Below, piece after piece: positions 37,131 to 46,049 of a DNA stretch of 64,000 nt. The notes below the pieces were generated by a model. The model searched no databases, was not told where the DNA came from, and was given only the letters and a program-made list of their open reading frames with translations. Positions within the stretch are counted from its first letter, which is position 1; each line of letters opens with the position of its first letter. Position numbers and translations under genes: made by a program. The DNA comes from Bifidobacterium callitrichos DSM 23973. GTDB lineage: Bacteria; Actinomycetota; Actinomycetes; Actinomycetales; Bifidobacteriaceae. The stretch covers positions 62,001 through 126,000 of the forward strand of contig NZ_JGYS01000003.1 of NCBI RefSeq assembly GCF_000741175.1, written 5' to 3'.

Positions 37131-38015
37131 TCACCGTATCAACGGAATCGCGCCGCGGCGCACGATCTCGCGCACGGTGGCATCGTCGGTCAGATTCTCG
37201 CCGAGCCTGTTGGGCTTGCCCGCGCCATGCCAGTCGGATCCGCCGGTGACGAGCAGATGCCGCCTCCGCGCGATGGCGAGCAGACGCTCGCGCTGTTCGG
37301 GAGGATTGCCGCGATGCCAGACCTCCAACCCGTCCAGTCCCTCGTCGACGAGTCGTTCGATCTGCTCGTCGGACAGCAGCCGCGGATTGCGGCTTAGATC
37401 GCCGGGATGCGCGATGATGGTCACTCCCCCGGCCTCGCCGACCGCACGCACCACCTCATGCGTCGTAGGCGAAGGCGTGGGGATGTAGTACTTGGAGTTG
37501 GCGCTCACGGCACCGGCGAACGCCTCGGAACGCGTGGCGTAGACTCCGGCCGCGACGAGCGCATCGGCGATGTGCGGACGTCCGATGGTGGTCCTGCCGC
37601 CCTCCTTGACCTGCGCCTGCACCGACTCCCATGAGATCGGGAAATCCTCGGCGAGACGCTCCACCATGTGCTTGGTGCGCACCAGTCGCGCCTCGCGCGT
37701 GGAGGCGAACAGCTGCGAGATATGCACGTTACGCGGGTCGTACTGCAGCCCGAGCATGTGCACGGACACGTTCTCGTCCTCGGCGGTGATCTCCGTGCCA
37801 CGCAGCATCGGCAGTCCGGCCTCACGTGCGGCCCGTTCGGCCAGCTCCCATCCGGCGGCGGTGTCATGATCGGTGATGGCCACGCCGTGCAGACCCAGTC
37901 GCCGCGCCTCGGCCACCAGTCCCTCGGGCGTTTCGGTGCCGTCGGAGAACACCGTGTGGCAGTGCAGGTCCCAGCCGGCCTGCGGCGGTTCGGCCGGCGT
38001 CTCGTAATGCGTCAT
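37131..38015 (-). CDS. PHP-domain phosphoesterase
   Basis: Metal-dependent phosphoesterase of 294 aa in the YciV/RNase AM-like group. Metal-binding motifs are DLHCHTVFSDG (16-26), ITDHDTAAGW, the Glu of GTEITAE, IGRPHIADAL, IIAHPGDL and GGSDWHG. Relatives act on 3',5'-nucleoside bisphosphates or 5' ends of RNA; the substrate here is not determined. No polymerase domain is attached. Confidence 0.88.
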   Translation of the reverse strand: MTHYETPAEPPQAGWDLHCHTVFSDGTETPEGLVAEARRLGLHGVAITDHDTAAGWELAERAAREAGLPMLRGTEITAEDENVSVHMLGLQYDPRNVHISQLFASTREARLVRTKHMVERLAEDFPISWESVQAQVKEGGRTTIGRPHIADALVAAGVYATRSEAFAGAVSANSKYYIPTPSPTTHEVVRAVGEAGGVTIIAHPGDLSRNPRLLSDEQIERLVDEGLDGLEVWHRGNPPEQRERLLAIARRRHLLVTGGSDWHGAGKPNRLGENLTDDATVREIVRRGAIPLIR

Positions 38016-38129
38016 ACCTCTATCGTAACCGCTCGCCGCACGAACCGGCCCCGATGCGGATTCCCAGAAAGCTTCCCCCGGACCTCTAGGCCGAGACCTC
38101 TCTTAGGCCTAGACCTCCAGTCTCCCCCC

Positions 38130-38876
38130 TTAGGAGAGGAACGCCGCGCCATCCTTGACGAGGATGATCGCCACGATCGCGACCACCCACACCACGTCAA
38201 CCATGAGATCGTAGTTGAGACGGTAGTAGGTGTCGAGCGCGCGCGGCCTATCGGAGGCGCCGCCGGGCAGACGCTGGACCGTAGCGGTCGCGTGGGAGAG
38301 GGCCATGAACTGGATCGTGGTCGAGAACATGAGCGCCAGACACCACGGGCACAGCGCGCGGATCACGAACAGCGACTGCGTGGTCAGCCAGTACGAATAC
38401 AGCAGCGCCGCGAGTCCGCCGAACCAAGTGCATGCCGCGAACCACTTCGGCACCTTCACTCGGGCCAGTCCGATCACGGCGATCGTGACGAACACCGACT
38501 CCGCGGCGATGCCGAAGAACGCGTTCGGATAGCTCAATCCGGCGAATTTGACGATCTCCGCCTGCCAGGATTGGGCCACGGCTGAGCAGGACAGCACGGA
38601 GTTGACGTCGCACGACAGCTGCTGGCCCGGGTGCCTCGCCAGTTCCAGCGTCTCCGCGGACAGCACGAACGAGACGATCAGCGCCACCGCCGAGGCGATG
38701 AGCATGATCAGATACGTCCATGTGGACCCGTGGCGGAATCCCGTGGGTCTGCGGTCCGCGGCATCGAAGGTCTCGTCCGATGCCGTTTCATTCAATGCCG
38801 CTTCGTCAACCGTCGATGATTCCGACGATGCCTTCGATGAAGAAGAAAATAAACCGTTTCGTGCGCTGCCGGTCAT
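38130..38876 (-). CDS. Vitamin K epoxide reductase (VKOR) family membrane protein
   Basis: Four- to five-helix membrane oxidoreductase, 248 aa, expected to re-oxidise a thiol partner for disulfide formation outside the cell. The catalytic pair is in ALCPWCLALM and the loop cysteines in LSCDVNSVLSC. A Ser/Glu/Asp-rich cytoplasmic N-terminus of about 45 residues precedes the first helix. The ATG at 38876 has AAAAGGGGAACG upstream. No DsbA-like partner gene is adjacent. The intergenic region 38016-38129 holds an imperfect TCTAGGCC/GGCCTAGA palindrome. Confidence 0.9.
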   Translation of the reverse strand: MTGSARNGLFSSSSKASSESSTVDEAALNETASDETFDAADRRPTGFRHGSTWTYLIMLIASAVALIVSFVLSAETLELARHPGQQLSCDVNSVLSCSAVAQSWQAEIVKFAGLSYPNAFFGIAAESVFVTIAVIGLARVKVPKWFAACTWFGGLAALLYSYWLTTQSLFVIRALCPWCLALMFSTTIQFMALSHATATVQRLPGGASDRPRALDTYYRLNYDLMVDVVWVVAIVAIILVKDGAAFLS

Positions 38877-38909
38877 CGGCGTTCCCCTTTTCTCTAGTCC
38901 TCCCAGTTC

Positions 38910-39806
38910 TCACGTTCCCAACAGCGTGATGTCGCCGACCAGTGTAGCCGAACCGGTGAGCGTCACGTCCGTATCGGTCACGTCGACGCGCAGCGTGCCG
39001 CCGCGCACGGTGATCATCCAATGGTCGACGTCGGTCTTCGCCCGCAGCGTGACCGCGGTGGCGCACAATCCGGTGCCGCATGACAGGGTCTCGCCGCAGC
39101 CGCGCTCGTTGACGCGCATCGTGGCCTCGCCGACGCCGGTGGCCTCGCCGATCTCGTCGACGCGCACGAACTCCACGTTCTGGTCCGATTCGATGACGGG
39201 GGCGACGACCGGCTTGGTCACCAGATCCAGCGATTCGACGTTGGGCAGGCTGGAGAACGCGTCCTCGACGACGGCGACCACATGCGGATTGCCCATGTCG
39301 ACGAACGTGCCGCGGGCCGAACCATCCGTTCCCGGGATCGTGACCTCGTAGCCGTCGAGCTCGCCGCGCTTCCATGCTCCCATCTCGACGCGGAACACGT
39401 CGCGTCCGAGCCCGGGTACATCGCCCAGCGAGGTCAGCGTCTTGACGCCGGCACGCGTGCCGAGACGGAACGTATCGCCGTCGAAGAGGCCGTGCCGTTG
39501 CGCGAACAGCGTAATGGCGCGTGTGCCGTTGCCGCACATCTCGGCAAGCGAGCCGTCCGCGTTGCGATAGTCCATGAACCATTCGGCACCCTGCGACTCG
39601 CAGTCGGCCACCTGCTCGGCGCTCAGATCGGACACGTCGCGCGGATGGGCGAGACGGATCAGCCCGTCGCCGCCGATGCCGAAATGACGGTCGGCAAGGA
39701 AACGCACCTCGTCCTCGGTGGGTTCGAAGGTGCCGTCCGAATCGAGGTAGACGACGAAATCGTTGCCGGTGGCGTGTGCCTTGGTGACATGCTGCGGAAT
39801 GCTCAT
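38910..39806 (-). CDS. dapF: Diaminopimelate epimerase
   Basis: Converts LL- to meso-diaminopimelate for lysine and cell wall, 298 aa. The two catalytic cysteines are C91 (EMCGNGTRA) and C243 (LSCGTGLCA), both intact. The ATG at 39806 (MSIPQHVTKAHATGNDF) is 7 nt after a -10-like TATGCT (39814-39819), so it is probably leaderless. It is divergent from murI, another peptidoglycan-precursor gene. Confidence 0.96.
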   Translation of the reverse strand: MSIPQHVTKAHATGNDFVVYLDSDGTFEPTEDEVRFLADRHFGIGGDGLIRLAHPRDVSDLSAEQVADCESQGAEWFMDYRNADGSLAEMCGNGTRAITLFAQRHGLFDGDTFRLGTRAGVKTLTSLGDVPGLGRDVFRVEMGAWKRGELDGYEVTIPGTDGSARGTFVDMGNPHVVAVVEDAFSSLPNVESLDLVTKPVVAPVIESDQNVEFVRVDEIGEATGVGEATMRVNERGCGETLSCGTGLCATAVTLRAKTDVDHWMITVRGGTLRVDVTDTDVTLTGSATLVGDITLLGT

Positions 39807-39943
39807 GGGCCACAGCATACTCGCCATGCGCGCCGCAGGAGCGGAGTCCTGTTTGGTTTCGACATCTACGGTGAGTAGTCTGGGAACCAAGTACGTGGTA
39901 CGGCTGAGCTTTGTCAGCGAACGATGTGTGGGAGGGAACAGGC

Positions 39944-40738
39944 ATGTCTTCGACGGCTCCGATAGGCGTGTTCGATTCAGGTTTGGGCGGCATCTCCGTG
40001 GTCCGGCAGATCGTAAGGGACATGCCGCGCGAACGGGTGCTGTATTTCGGCGATTCCGCCAACGCCCCGTACGGCACGAAGACCCCCGAACAGGTGCGCC
40101 GACTGAGCTTCGCGATCGTCGACCGGTTCGTGCACGAGGGCGTCAAGGCCGTCGTCATCGCCTGCAATACGGCCACGTCCGCCGCCGTCAACGACCTGCG
40201 CGAGGCCTACGACATCCCGATCATCGGCATGGAGCCGGCGCTCAAGGTGGCCTGCGACCGTGGCGGTGTCCAGTCGGACGGAAACCACGTGCCTCAGCGC
40301 GTGATCGTCGCCGCCACGCCGCTGACGCTGCGCGAGCGGAAATTCGCCCGTCTCATGGACCGTTTCGACTCCGACAACGAGATCTTCAAGGAGCCGTGCC
40401 CCGATCTCGTGGAGATCGTCGAATCGGGTCGTCTTCACGATCACGATCTGGTGATGGACACGCTGCATCGCTATTTCGACAAGTACGATCTGCATCGCAT
40501 CGACTCGGTGGTGCTGGGCTGCACGCATTTCGTGTTCTACCGGGACTACTTCCGCGAGCTGCTGCCCGACAGCGCCGCGATCATCGACGGCAACGAGGGC
40601 ACGGTGCGTCATCTGGACGTCGTACTCGAATCGCTGGGCGATCTCGCCCCCCAGGACGCGCAAGGCTCGGTCGAACTGGCCAATTCCGATCCATCCGAGC
40701 GCATCGCGGCCCTGTCGCGCGAGCTACTCGACGCCTGA
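39944..40738 (+). CDS. murI: Glutamate racemase
   Basis: Supplies D-glutamate for peptidoglycan, 264 aa. [14 protein letters not shown] at the start, catalytic Cys74 in IACNTATSA and Cys193 in VLGCTHF are all present. The ATG at 39944 follows GGAGGGAACAGGC. The mid-part [19 protein letters not shown] replaces the more usual GTxxTxxS wording but keeps the same length. Confidence 0.96.
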   Translation: MSSTAPIGVFDSGLGGISVVRQIVRDMPRERVLYFGDSANAPYGTKTPEQVRRLSFAIVDRFVHEGVKAVVIACNTATSAAVNDLREAYDIPIIGMEPALKVACDRGGVQSDGNHVPQRVIVAATPLTLRERKFARLMDRFDSDNEIFKEPCPDLVEIVESGRLHDHDLVMDTLHRYFDKYDLHRIDSVVLGCTHFVFYRDYFRELLPDSAAIIDGNEGTVRHLDVVLESLGDLAPQDAQGSVELANSDPSERIAALSRELLDA

Positions 40739-40821
40739 ACCGCATCTGTCCAATTCCCTTCAATGTCCCGGCAGATGGCGTACTCTCGCTCGTAATCGGG
40801 TCATGGATCATGGAGGGAACG

Positions 40822-41670
40822 ATGGCGAACAGGACTGCTCTGATCGACGTGGGCGGCGGATTCCGCGCGATCTTCGGCTGCGGTGTGATGGACTACATGC
40901 TCGAGGAGGGCATCGACGTCGACATGTGCTACGGCGTCTCGGCCGGCGCCGCGAACATGACCTCGTTCGTCGCCCGCCAGCACGGACGCAACCACACGTT
41001 CTACACGAAGTACGCGTTCCGCAAGGAGTACGCGAGCACGGAGAGCTTCCTCAAGAACCATAACTTCGCCAACCTCGACTACATCTACGGCACGCTGAGC
41101 AACCATGACGGCGAGTATCCGGTCGATTTCGAGGCGTTCGAGGCGAATCCGACCGGTTTCACGATCGTCGCGTGCAACGCGGAGGATGGTTCGACCCAGT
41201 ACTTCGACAAGTCACGCATCCACTACGACGACTTCGACGTGGTCAAGGCCTCGTCGGCGGTGCCGGTGGCGTGCGAGCCGTACGTGGTGGACGGGGTGCC
41301 GTATTTCGATGGCGGCATCGCCGATCCCGTCCCGGTGCAGAAGGCGCTGGACGACGGCTACGAGCGCGTGGTGCTGATCCTGTCGCGCCGGCGCGACGAG
41401 GTGCGCCAGCAGCGCCATGATCTGGCGCCGGCACGCATTCTGGAACGCTCGTATCCGGCCGCCGCCGAACGTCTGCGCATGCGCTACAAGACCTACAACG
41501 ACGAGATCGAACTCGCCAAGAGCTACGAGGCCGAAGGGCGCGTGCTGATCCTCGCCCCCGAGGACCTCTACGGTCTCAACACCCTCAAGAAGAGCTTCGA
41601 GGGCCTCGAGATGATGTACCGCAAGGGCTACGCCGCGGCGGCCGCGATTCCCGGGTTCCTCGAGAGCTGA
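40822..41670 (+). CDS. Patatin-like phospholipase family protein
   Basis: Cytosolic serine hydrolase of 282 aa, YjjU-like. An oxyanion segment DVGGGFRAIFGCGVMD begins the protein. The nucleophile is Ser40 in YGVSAGAAN and the dyad Asp lies in YFDGGIADPVP. The ATG at 40822 follows TGGAGGGAACG; the upstream ATG at 40810 sits inside that site. A C-terminal RYKTYNDEIELAKSYEAEGRVLILAP segment is typical of this subgroup. Natural substrate unknown. Confidence 0.92.
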   Translation: MANRTALIDVGGGFRAIFGCGVMDYMLEEGIDVDMCYGVSAGAANMTSFVARQHGRNHTFYTKYAFRKEYASTESFLKNHNFANLDYIYGTLSNHDGEYPVDFEAFEANPTGFTIVACNAEDGSTQYFDKSRIHYDDFDVVKASSAVPVACEPYVVDGVPYFDGGIADPVPVQKALDDGYERVVLILSRRRDEVRQQRHDLAPARILERSYPAAAERLRMRYKTYNDEIELAKSYEAEGRVLILAPEDLYGLNTLKKSFEGLEMMYRKGYAAAAAIPGFLES

Positions 41671-41803
41671 CCCACGTCCCCGTCCTCCGCGAAACGGAAC
41701 GGAACGGGGATCCCCGGCATTCCCTTCCAGCACTGATAACTGATACGATGGAACCAGCAGTTGCGACCGATGGCGGTCGCAACGCGTTGGAAGGGAAAAG
41801 ACA

Positions 41804-42772
41804 ATGGTCATCGGTGAAATGTTCGGGACCACGGCACTGATTCTGGTCCTTGTCGTGATCATCCTCGCACTGCTGATCTCGGCGATCTTCATCGTGCCGC
41901 AGCAGCAGGCGTTCATCATCGAACGATTCGGCAAATTCCAGTCGGTGCAGTTCGCCGGCATCCACATGCGCATCCCGATCGTCGATCGCATCGCGATGAA
42001 GACGAACATGCGCGTCAACCAGCTCAACGTGCAGCTGGAGACCAAAACGCTCGACAACGTGTTCGTCACCGTCGTGGCGTCCACGCAGTTCCGCGTCAAC
42101 CCGGAGAACGTGGCCACCGCATACTACGAGCTGCGCGATCCCGCCGGCCAGCTCAGGAGCTACATGGAGGACGCGCTGCGTTCCGCCATCCCGGCACTGA
42201 CGCTCGACGACGCGTTCGCCCGCAAGGACGACGTCGCCTTCGACGTGCAGAAGACCGTCGGCAACGAGATGAGCCGCTTCGGCTTCACCGTCGTCAAGAC
42301 CCTGATCACCGCGATCGACCCGTCCCCGCAGGTCAAGAACGCGATGGACTCGATCAACGCCGCCCAGCGCGAGAAGGAGGCCACGCGCCAGCGCGCCGAG
42401 GCCCAGCGCATCCAGATCGAGACGCAGGCCGCCGCCGAGGCCGAAAAGACCAGGCTGCAGGGTGAGGGCCAGGCGAACTACCGCCGCGAGATCGCCAACG
42501 GTATCGTCGACCAGATCAAGAGCCTGCAGGCCGTGGGCATGAACATCAACGACGTCAACAACGTCGTGCTGTTCAACCAGTACCTCGACGTGATGCGCTC
42601 GCTGTCCGAGTCGAAGAACGCGAAGACCGTGGTGCTGCCGGCCTCCACGCCCGGCGGCTACCAGGATCTCTACGAGCAGGTCACCAAGGCCATGCTCACC
42701 GCCGCCGAGACGCAGCCCGGAGCCGGCACGCTCGCAACCGGCACGCCCACGACCGGCGCCCACGCGAGGTAA
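41804..42772 (+). CDS. SPFH-domain (stomatin/prohibitin-like) membrane protein
   Basis: Membrane-scaffold protein of 322 aa. One N-terminal helix (about 8-33), the SPFH/Band 7 domain (VPQQQAFIIERFGKFQSVQFAG to about 215), then a charged coiled coil (about 185-235) and a short Thr/Gly/Ala tail. The ATG at 41804 has GGAAGGGAAAAG upstream. No NfeD partner gene is adjacent. A 13-nt tandem repeat covers its stop codon. Confidence 0.92.
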   Translation: MVIGEMFGTTALILVLVVIILALLISAIFIVPQQQAFIIERFGKFQSVQFAGIHMRIPIVDRIAMKTNMRVNQLNVQLETKTLDNVFVTVVASTQFRVNPENVATAYYELRDPAGQLRSYMEDALRSAIPALTLDDAFARKDDVAFDVQKTVGNEMSRFGFTVVKTLITAIDPSPQVKNAMDSINAAQREKEATRQRAEAQRIQIETQAAAEAEKTRLQGEGQANYRREIANGIVDQIKSLQAVGMNINDVNNVVLFNQYLDVMRSLSESKNAKTVVLPASTPGGYQDLYEQVTKAMLTAAETQPGAGTLATGTPTTGAHAR

Positions 42773-42800
42773 CCGCGCGAGGTAACCGCGCGAGGTAACC
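42762..42800. repeat. 13-nt tandem repeat, three copies across a stop codon
   Basis: RCGCGAGGTAACC repeated three times; the first copy includes the last codon and the TAA of the SPFH gene, so each unit brings its own TAA in the same phase only every third unit. Confidence 0.85.
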
Positions 42801-42833
42801 GCGATCGGCCATGACCGTCCTACACTGGGAGCC

Positions 42834-43826
42834 ATGACCGAAAGCAACGAACACAACGCGAACAAACTGATCGTCAACTGCCTGCCGCTCACCGATGAGG
42901 AGCGGCAGGCTTTCGTTTCCGCGGCCGGCGACGTGCCGCAGGAGTTCGTCGGCAATCCCGCCGAACGCGGCACGATGGTGTGGCGGGCGCAGGTCCCCGA
43001 CGAGCTCAGGTCACGCGCCACCGCCGTGATCGGCAACATCGCGCCGGATGAGTGCGCGCAGTACCCGAACCTCGCATGGCTGCAGACGTGGAGCGCCGGC
43101 GTCGACAGGTACGTCGCGCCCGGCGTCCTGCCGGAGTCGACCCGCGTGACCAACGCCTCCGGAGCCTACGGACAGACCGTCTCCGAACACCTGTTCGCGA
43201 TGATGTGGGCGCTCATGCGGAACCTGCCGATGTACGCACGCCAGCAGAGCGAGCATCGCTGGCATGATCTGGGACGCGCGCTCTCGCCGGCAGAGGCGAC
43301 GGTGCTGGTCGTCGGCACCGGCGACATCGGCTCCCATTTCGCCGGGCTATGCAAGGCCGTGGGCGCGCACACGGTCGGCGTGCGGCGCAACCCCGCCAAG
43401 CCGGCGGACGGTATTGATGAGATGCACGGCTTCGATGAACTCGACGCGCTGCTGCCGACTGCGGACGTGATCGCCCTTGTCGTGCCGGCCGCGCCGGACA
43501 CGTTCCATCTGATCGACGGGCGTCGCCTAACGTTGATGAAGTCGACCGCGATCCTGCTCAACGCGGGCCGCGGCACCGCCGTCGACCCGATCGCTCTGGC
43601 GCGGGCGCTGTCCGAGGACCAGCTGCACGGCGCGGGACTCGACGTAACCGAGCCCGAGCCGCTGCCGAAGGACAGCCCGCTGTGGGACGAGCCGCACTGC
43701 CTCATCACCCCGCATGTGGCCGGCGGCAACCATCTGGAAGTCACCGAACGCCGCATCGTCGCTATCGCGCTGGAGAACGTGCGACGCTACGCCGCCGGCG
43801 AAGCGTTGACCAATGTGCGGCGGTAA
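42834..43826 (+). CDS. D-isomer-specific 2-hydroxyacid dehydrogenase
   Basis: NAD(P)-dependent 2-ketoacid reductase of 330 aa. Rossmann motif VVGTGDIGS (159-167). The catalytic Arg is in NAGRGTAVD, the Glu in DVTEPEPLP and the His in ITPHVAGG. Substrate specificity is open; bifidobacterial relatives have been linked to aromatic keto acids or phosphoglycerate-like acids, but none is proved here. The -10-like TACACT (42821-42826) ends 7 nt before the ATG, indicating leaderless translation. Confidence 0.93.
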   Translation: MTESNEHNANKLIVNCLPLTDEERQAFVSAAGDVPQEFVGNPAERGTMVWRAQVPDELRSRATAVIGNIAPDECAQYPNLAWLQTWSAGVDRYVAPGVLPESTRVTNASGAYGQTVSEHLFAMMWALMRNLPMYARQQSEHRWHDLGRALSPAEATVLVVGTGDIGSHFAGLCKAVGAHTVGVRRNPAKPADGIDEMHGFDELDALLPTADVIALVVPAAPDTFHLIDGRRLTLMKSTAILLNAGRGTAVDPIALARALSEDQLHGAGLDVTEPEPLPKDSPLWDEPHCLITPHVAGGNHLEVTERRIVAIALENVRRYAAGEALTNVRR

Positions 43827-44048
43827 GGTAAACCGAGGCTCAGCAACCCGATACCCTCACCACCCCAGTACCCCCACTGCCATCTTCAGTACCAATCCCC
43901 GTAGCAGTACAACCAACCTCAGTACCCCACCAACCTCCGCACACCACTTGGCCAGTGCCCAGCGCGGTCCCCATCACCACCACCCACCAACCCAGTATCA
44001 ACACCACCAGCACCACCCACCACCCACCAACCCAGTATCAACACCACC
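43827..44048. repeat. AC/CCA-rich low-complexity intergenic DNA
   Basis: Dense CCACC, CACCAC and AGTACC repeats, including a direct repeat starting CCACCAACCCAGTATCAACA at two places 36 nt apart. No coding frame is credible. Confidence 0.7.
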
Positions 44049-44159
44049 AGCGTCACATTTTCCCGAGATTTCTCCAGTGCCCGGGAATAAGTGACGCTGG
44101 TCTTCAGTCAGCGTCACTTATTCCCGCAGGATAGGATGATTTCGGGAATAAGTGACGCT
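44049..44159. repeat. Double-hairpin repeat, left copy (111 nt)
   Basis: Two 50-nt units (44049-44098 and 44110-44159), each AGCGTCACTTATTCCCG-type arm, 16-nt loop, CGGGAATAAGTGACGCT arm, 11 nt apart. Unit 1's left arm has ATT for TTA. An inverted copy lies at 45593-45703. Confidence 0.9.
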
Positions 44160-44350
44160 CAGAAACTGCGATGGAAAGATCCGTATCGGTAGGTAGCTGA
44201 TCGGCAAGAAGACGGTCGGTAGGGAACCAGTCGATAGGGAACCAGTCGATAAGTGCAGTCGGTAAGAAACCAGTCAGTAAGTAGCCGATCGGTAAGAAGC
44301 TGATCGATAGGGAGTCAATCGGTAAGTGTTGCAGTAGGTCGGTAAGCGCG
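44160..44350. repeat. Degenerate 15-nt tandem repeat
   Basis: About ten imperfect units of the type GTCGGTAAGAAACCA (variants GATCGATAGGGA, GTCGATAGGGAACCA). The minus-strand open frame across it is only repeat-encoded LPTD/IDW-like peptide and is not taken as a gene. Base 44351-44518 shows nothing recognisable. Confidence 0.7.
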
Positions 44351-44518
44351 CAACTGGTTCCGGTCGCTGCCGAATGGGGAAGGCACAGCCTGAGCAGCGA
44401 CAATCGCCGGAGGAACTCCGTCGCCTTAGTTACCCACAATCTCTCACGGAATCGAGGTTTCGTCCACATTCCCCGATCCGGTTGCAATCATGGTCGGCGC
44501 ATTCGTAACGTCACCTCC

Positions 44519-45475
44519 ATGAAGAAACACAAAAGACTCATCGCGATGATGCGGACGGCGCAGCAGGAACACCGCTGTGTCATCGGAAGCGACCCGGCCA
44601 TTCGCCGAGCATGCCGACGACGGCTGGTCGTCGGCGAATTGATCTCGCCATACCGAAATCTATATGCCGAAACCGGGTACTGGAACTCCCTCAATGCCGA
44701 GGAGCAATCGCTGCATGTGATCCGGTCGCTGTCCATCCTTCATCCCCGATGGGTGTTCGCCGGATTGAGCGCCGCATGCCTGTACGGGTTTCAGCATTCG
44801 TATTCGCTGCACGACGGCACGACCCATATCGCCAGCACCAGTGGCGTCAAGAGCGGCGATCACGACAGACTTCATCGCATCTACATGAAACGAATCCCCG
44901 CCTGGATACATTCCAATCGCTTCCTCCTGACGTCGCCCGCCAGAACGCTGATCGATTGCGCCGAATATCCGTTCGCCAATGCTCTGGCCATCTATGATTC
45001 CGCATTGCGTATGAAATTGGTCACCATCACAGATGTACGGACTTTGATGATTCAGACCGTCTGTAATGAGAAGGCCGTGTCCGAACTGTTGCGATGGGCG
45101 AATCCTCTGAGCGAGAACGGCGGAGAGTCGCTGATGCGGGGACGAATCATCGAACAGGGTTTCGCGGAGCCGCTGCTGCAGGTCGAATTCGAGAATCCCG
45201 ATAACTTCTCCATGCCGTATCGCGCTGATTTCTGCTGGAAGCTAGCCGATGGAAGGATCATCGTCGCCGAATACGACGGCGTGGCGAAATATCGCGACAA
45301 CAGCAACCCGAATCGAGCCAATCTCCAGTCGAAGCTCGCCTATGAACGCGAGCGGGAACGGTCCCTGAAATCACAAGGAGTCGCATCCGTTGTTCACGTA
45401 TTCTATGAGGACGTGATGGTACCGCAACGACTTGAGAGCAAGCTGGTCACCGCCGAAGTACCGAAACTAAGGTGA
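44519..45475 (+). CDS. AbiEi-antitoxin-like / DUF559-type protein
   Basis: 318 aa, not assigned to a pathway. The middle part (HPRWVFAGLSAACLYGF, about 75-91; TSPARTLIDCAEY, about 138-150) resembles AbiEi-family antitoxin proteins. The C-terminal third has a PD-(D/E)xK nuclease-like layout: E204 in GGESLMR, D237 in YRADFCW, E251 in VAEYDG and a following Lys257. Base composition is lower in GC than neighbours. No ribosome site is visible before the ATG. No AbiEii toxin gene is adjacent. The gene is bracketed by inverted 111-nt repeats and simple repeats, suggesting horizontal acquisition. Confidence 0.7.
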   Translation: MKKHKRLIAMMRTAQQEHRCVIGSDPAIRRACRRRLVVGELISPYRNLYAETGYWNSLNAEEQSLHVIRSLSILHPRWVFAGLSAACLYGFQHSYSLHDGTTHIASTSGVKSGDHDRLHRIYMKRIPAWIHSNRFLLTSPARTLIDCAEYPFANALAIYDSALRMKLVTITDVRTLMIQTVCNEKAVSELLRWANPLSENGGESLMRGRIIEQGFAEPLLQVEFENPDNFSMPYRADFCWKLADGRIIVAEYDGVAKYRDNSNPNRANLQSKLAYERERERSLKSQGVASVVHVFYEDVMVPQRLESKLVTAEVPKLR

Positions 45476-45592
45476 CTTCATCAACGCCGATCCCCCGGTC
45501 AACGCCGATCCCCCGGTCAGCCAACGTCGATCCCCCGGTCAGCCAACGTCGATCCCCCGGTCCTCCCCCATTCCCTCTGTTCCTTCGACCTC
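45476..45592. repeat. Tandem GATCCCCCGGTC repeats
   Basis: Four copies of CGATCCCCCGGTC spaced 18, 22 and 22 nt apart, with CAACG or GCCAACG linkers, directly after the stop codon of the AbiEi-like gene. Confidence 0.85.
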
Positions 45593-45703
45593 AGCGTCAC
45601 TTATTACCGAAATTAGCGCACCCAGCGGGAATAGGTGACGCTGACTTAAGGTCAACGTCACCTATTCCCGCGCACTGGAGGAATCTCGGGAATAAGTGAC
45701 GCT
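45593..45703. repeat. Double-hairpin repeat, right copy (111 nt, inverted)
   Basis: Two 50-nt units (45593-45642 and 45654-45703) with 16-nt loops and an 11-nt linker. The loops are reverse complements of those in the left copy (for example AGATTCCTCCAGTGCG against AGATTTCTCCAGTGCC), so the whole pair is inverted relative to 44049-44159. Confidence 0.9.
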
Positions 45704-46010
45704 GAGGAGGGAACAGGTGCCAAAGGAACCGAGAAACCAAGGACTTGGAGACCCAAGGAACCAAGAAGCCAAGGAGACTTGGACCCCAAGGAACCACGGA
45801 ACCCCAAGGAACCAAAGGAACCAAAACCGAGAAGCCAATAAGGATAAGGAACCAAGGAACCGAAAGAACCAAAGCACCGAGAAGCCAATAGGACTAAGGA
45901 GCCAAGGAACCAAAGAACCAAAGAAACCAAAGAAACCAAGAAAACCAAAGGAACTAGGGAACCGAAGAAGCCCATAGAGTCAGGGGACCAAGGGAGCACC
46001 GGGAACCGAA
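45704..46010. repeat. Purine-rich degenerate GGAACCAAG repeats
   Basis: About 300 nt of strand-biased AAGGAACC/GAACCAAAG variants with a loose 8-9 nt period. Minus-strand open frames give only Leu/Val/Pro/Trp-rich repeat peptide. No gene is supported. Confidence 0.75.
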
Positions 46011-46049
46011 GGATCTAACAATCTACGGAACCACAGAGACACTCGGCCG

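Noticed and set aside
44049-44159. CRISPR array of 17-nt repeats
   Set aside because: The arms are inverted, not direct, repeats, and the 16-nt loops are conserved between the two sites.
44104-44487. A minus-strand 127-codon frame rich in LPTD/IDWF repeats
   Set aside because: It simply translates the degenerate 15-nt repeats and has no start signal.
45597-45999. Leu/Val/Pro/Trp-rich minus-strand frames resembling a membrane protein
   Set aside because: Composition follows the purine-biased GGAACCAAG repeat; hydrophobicity is a by-product.
43827-46049. Insertion sequence with transposase
   Set aside because: No transposase or integrase motif occurs between or beside the inverted 111-nt repeats.
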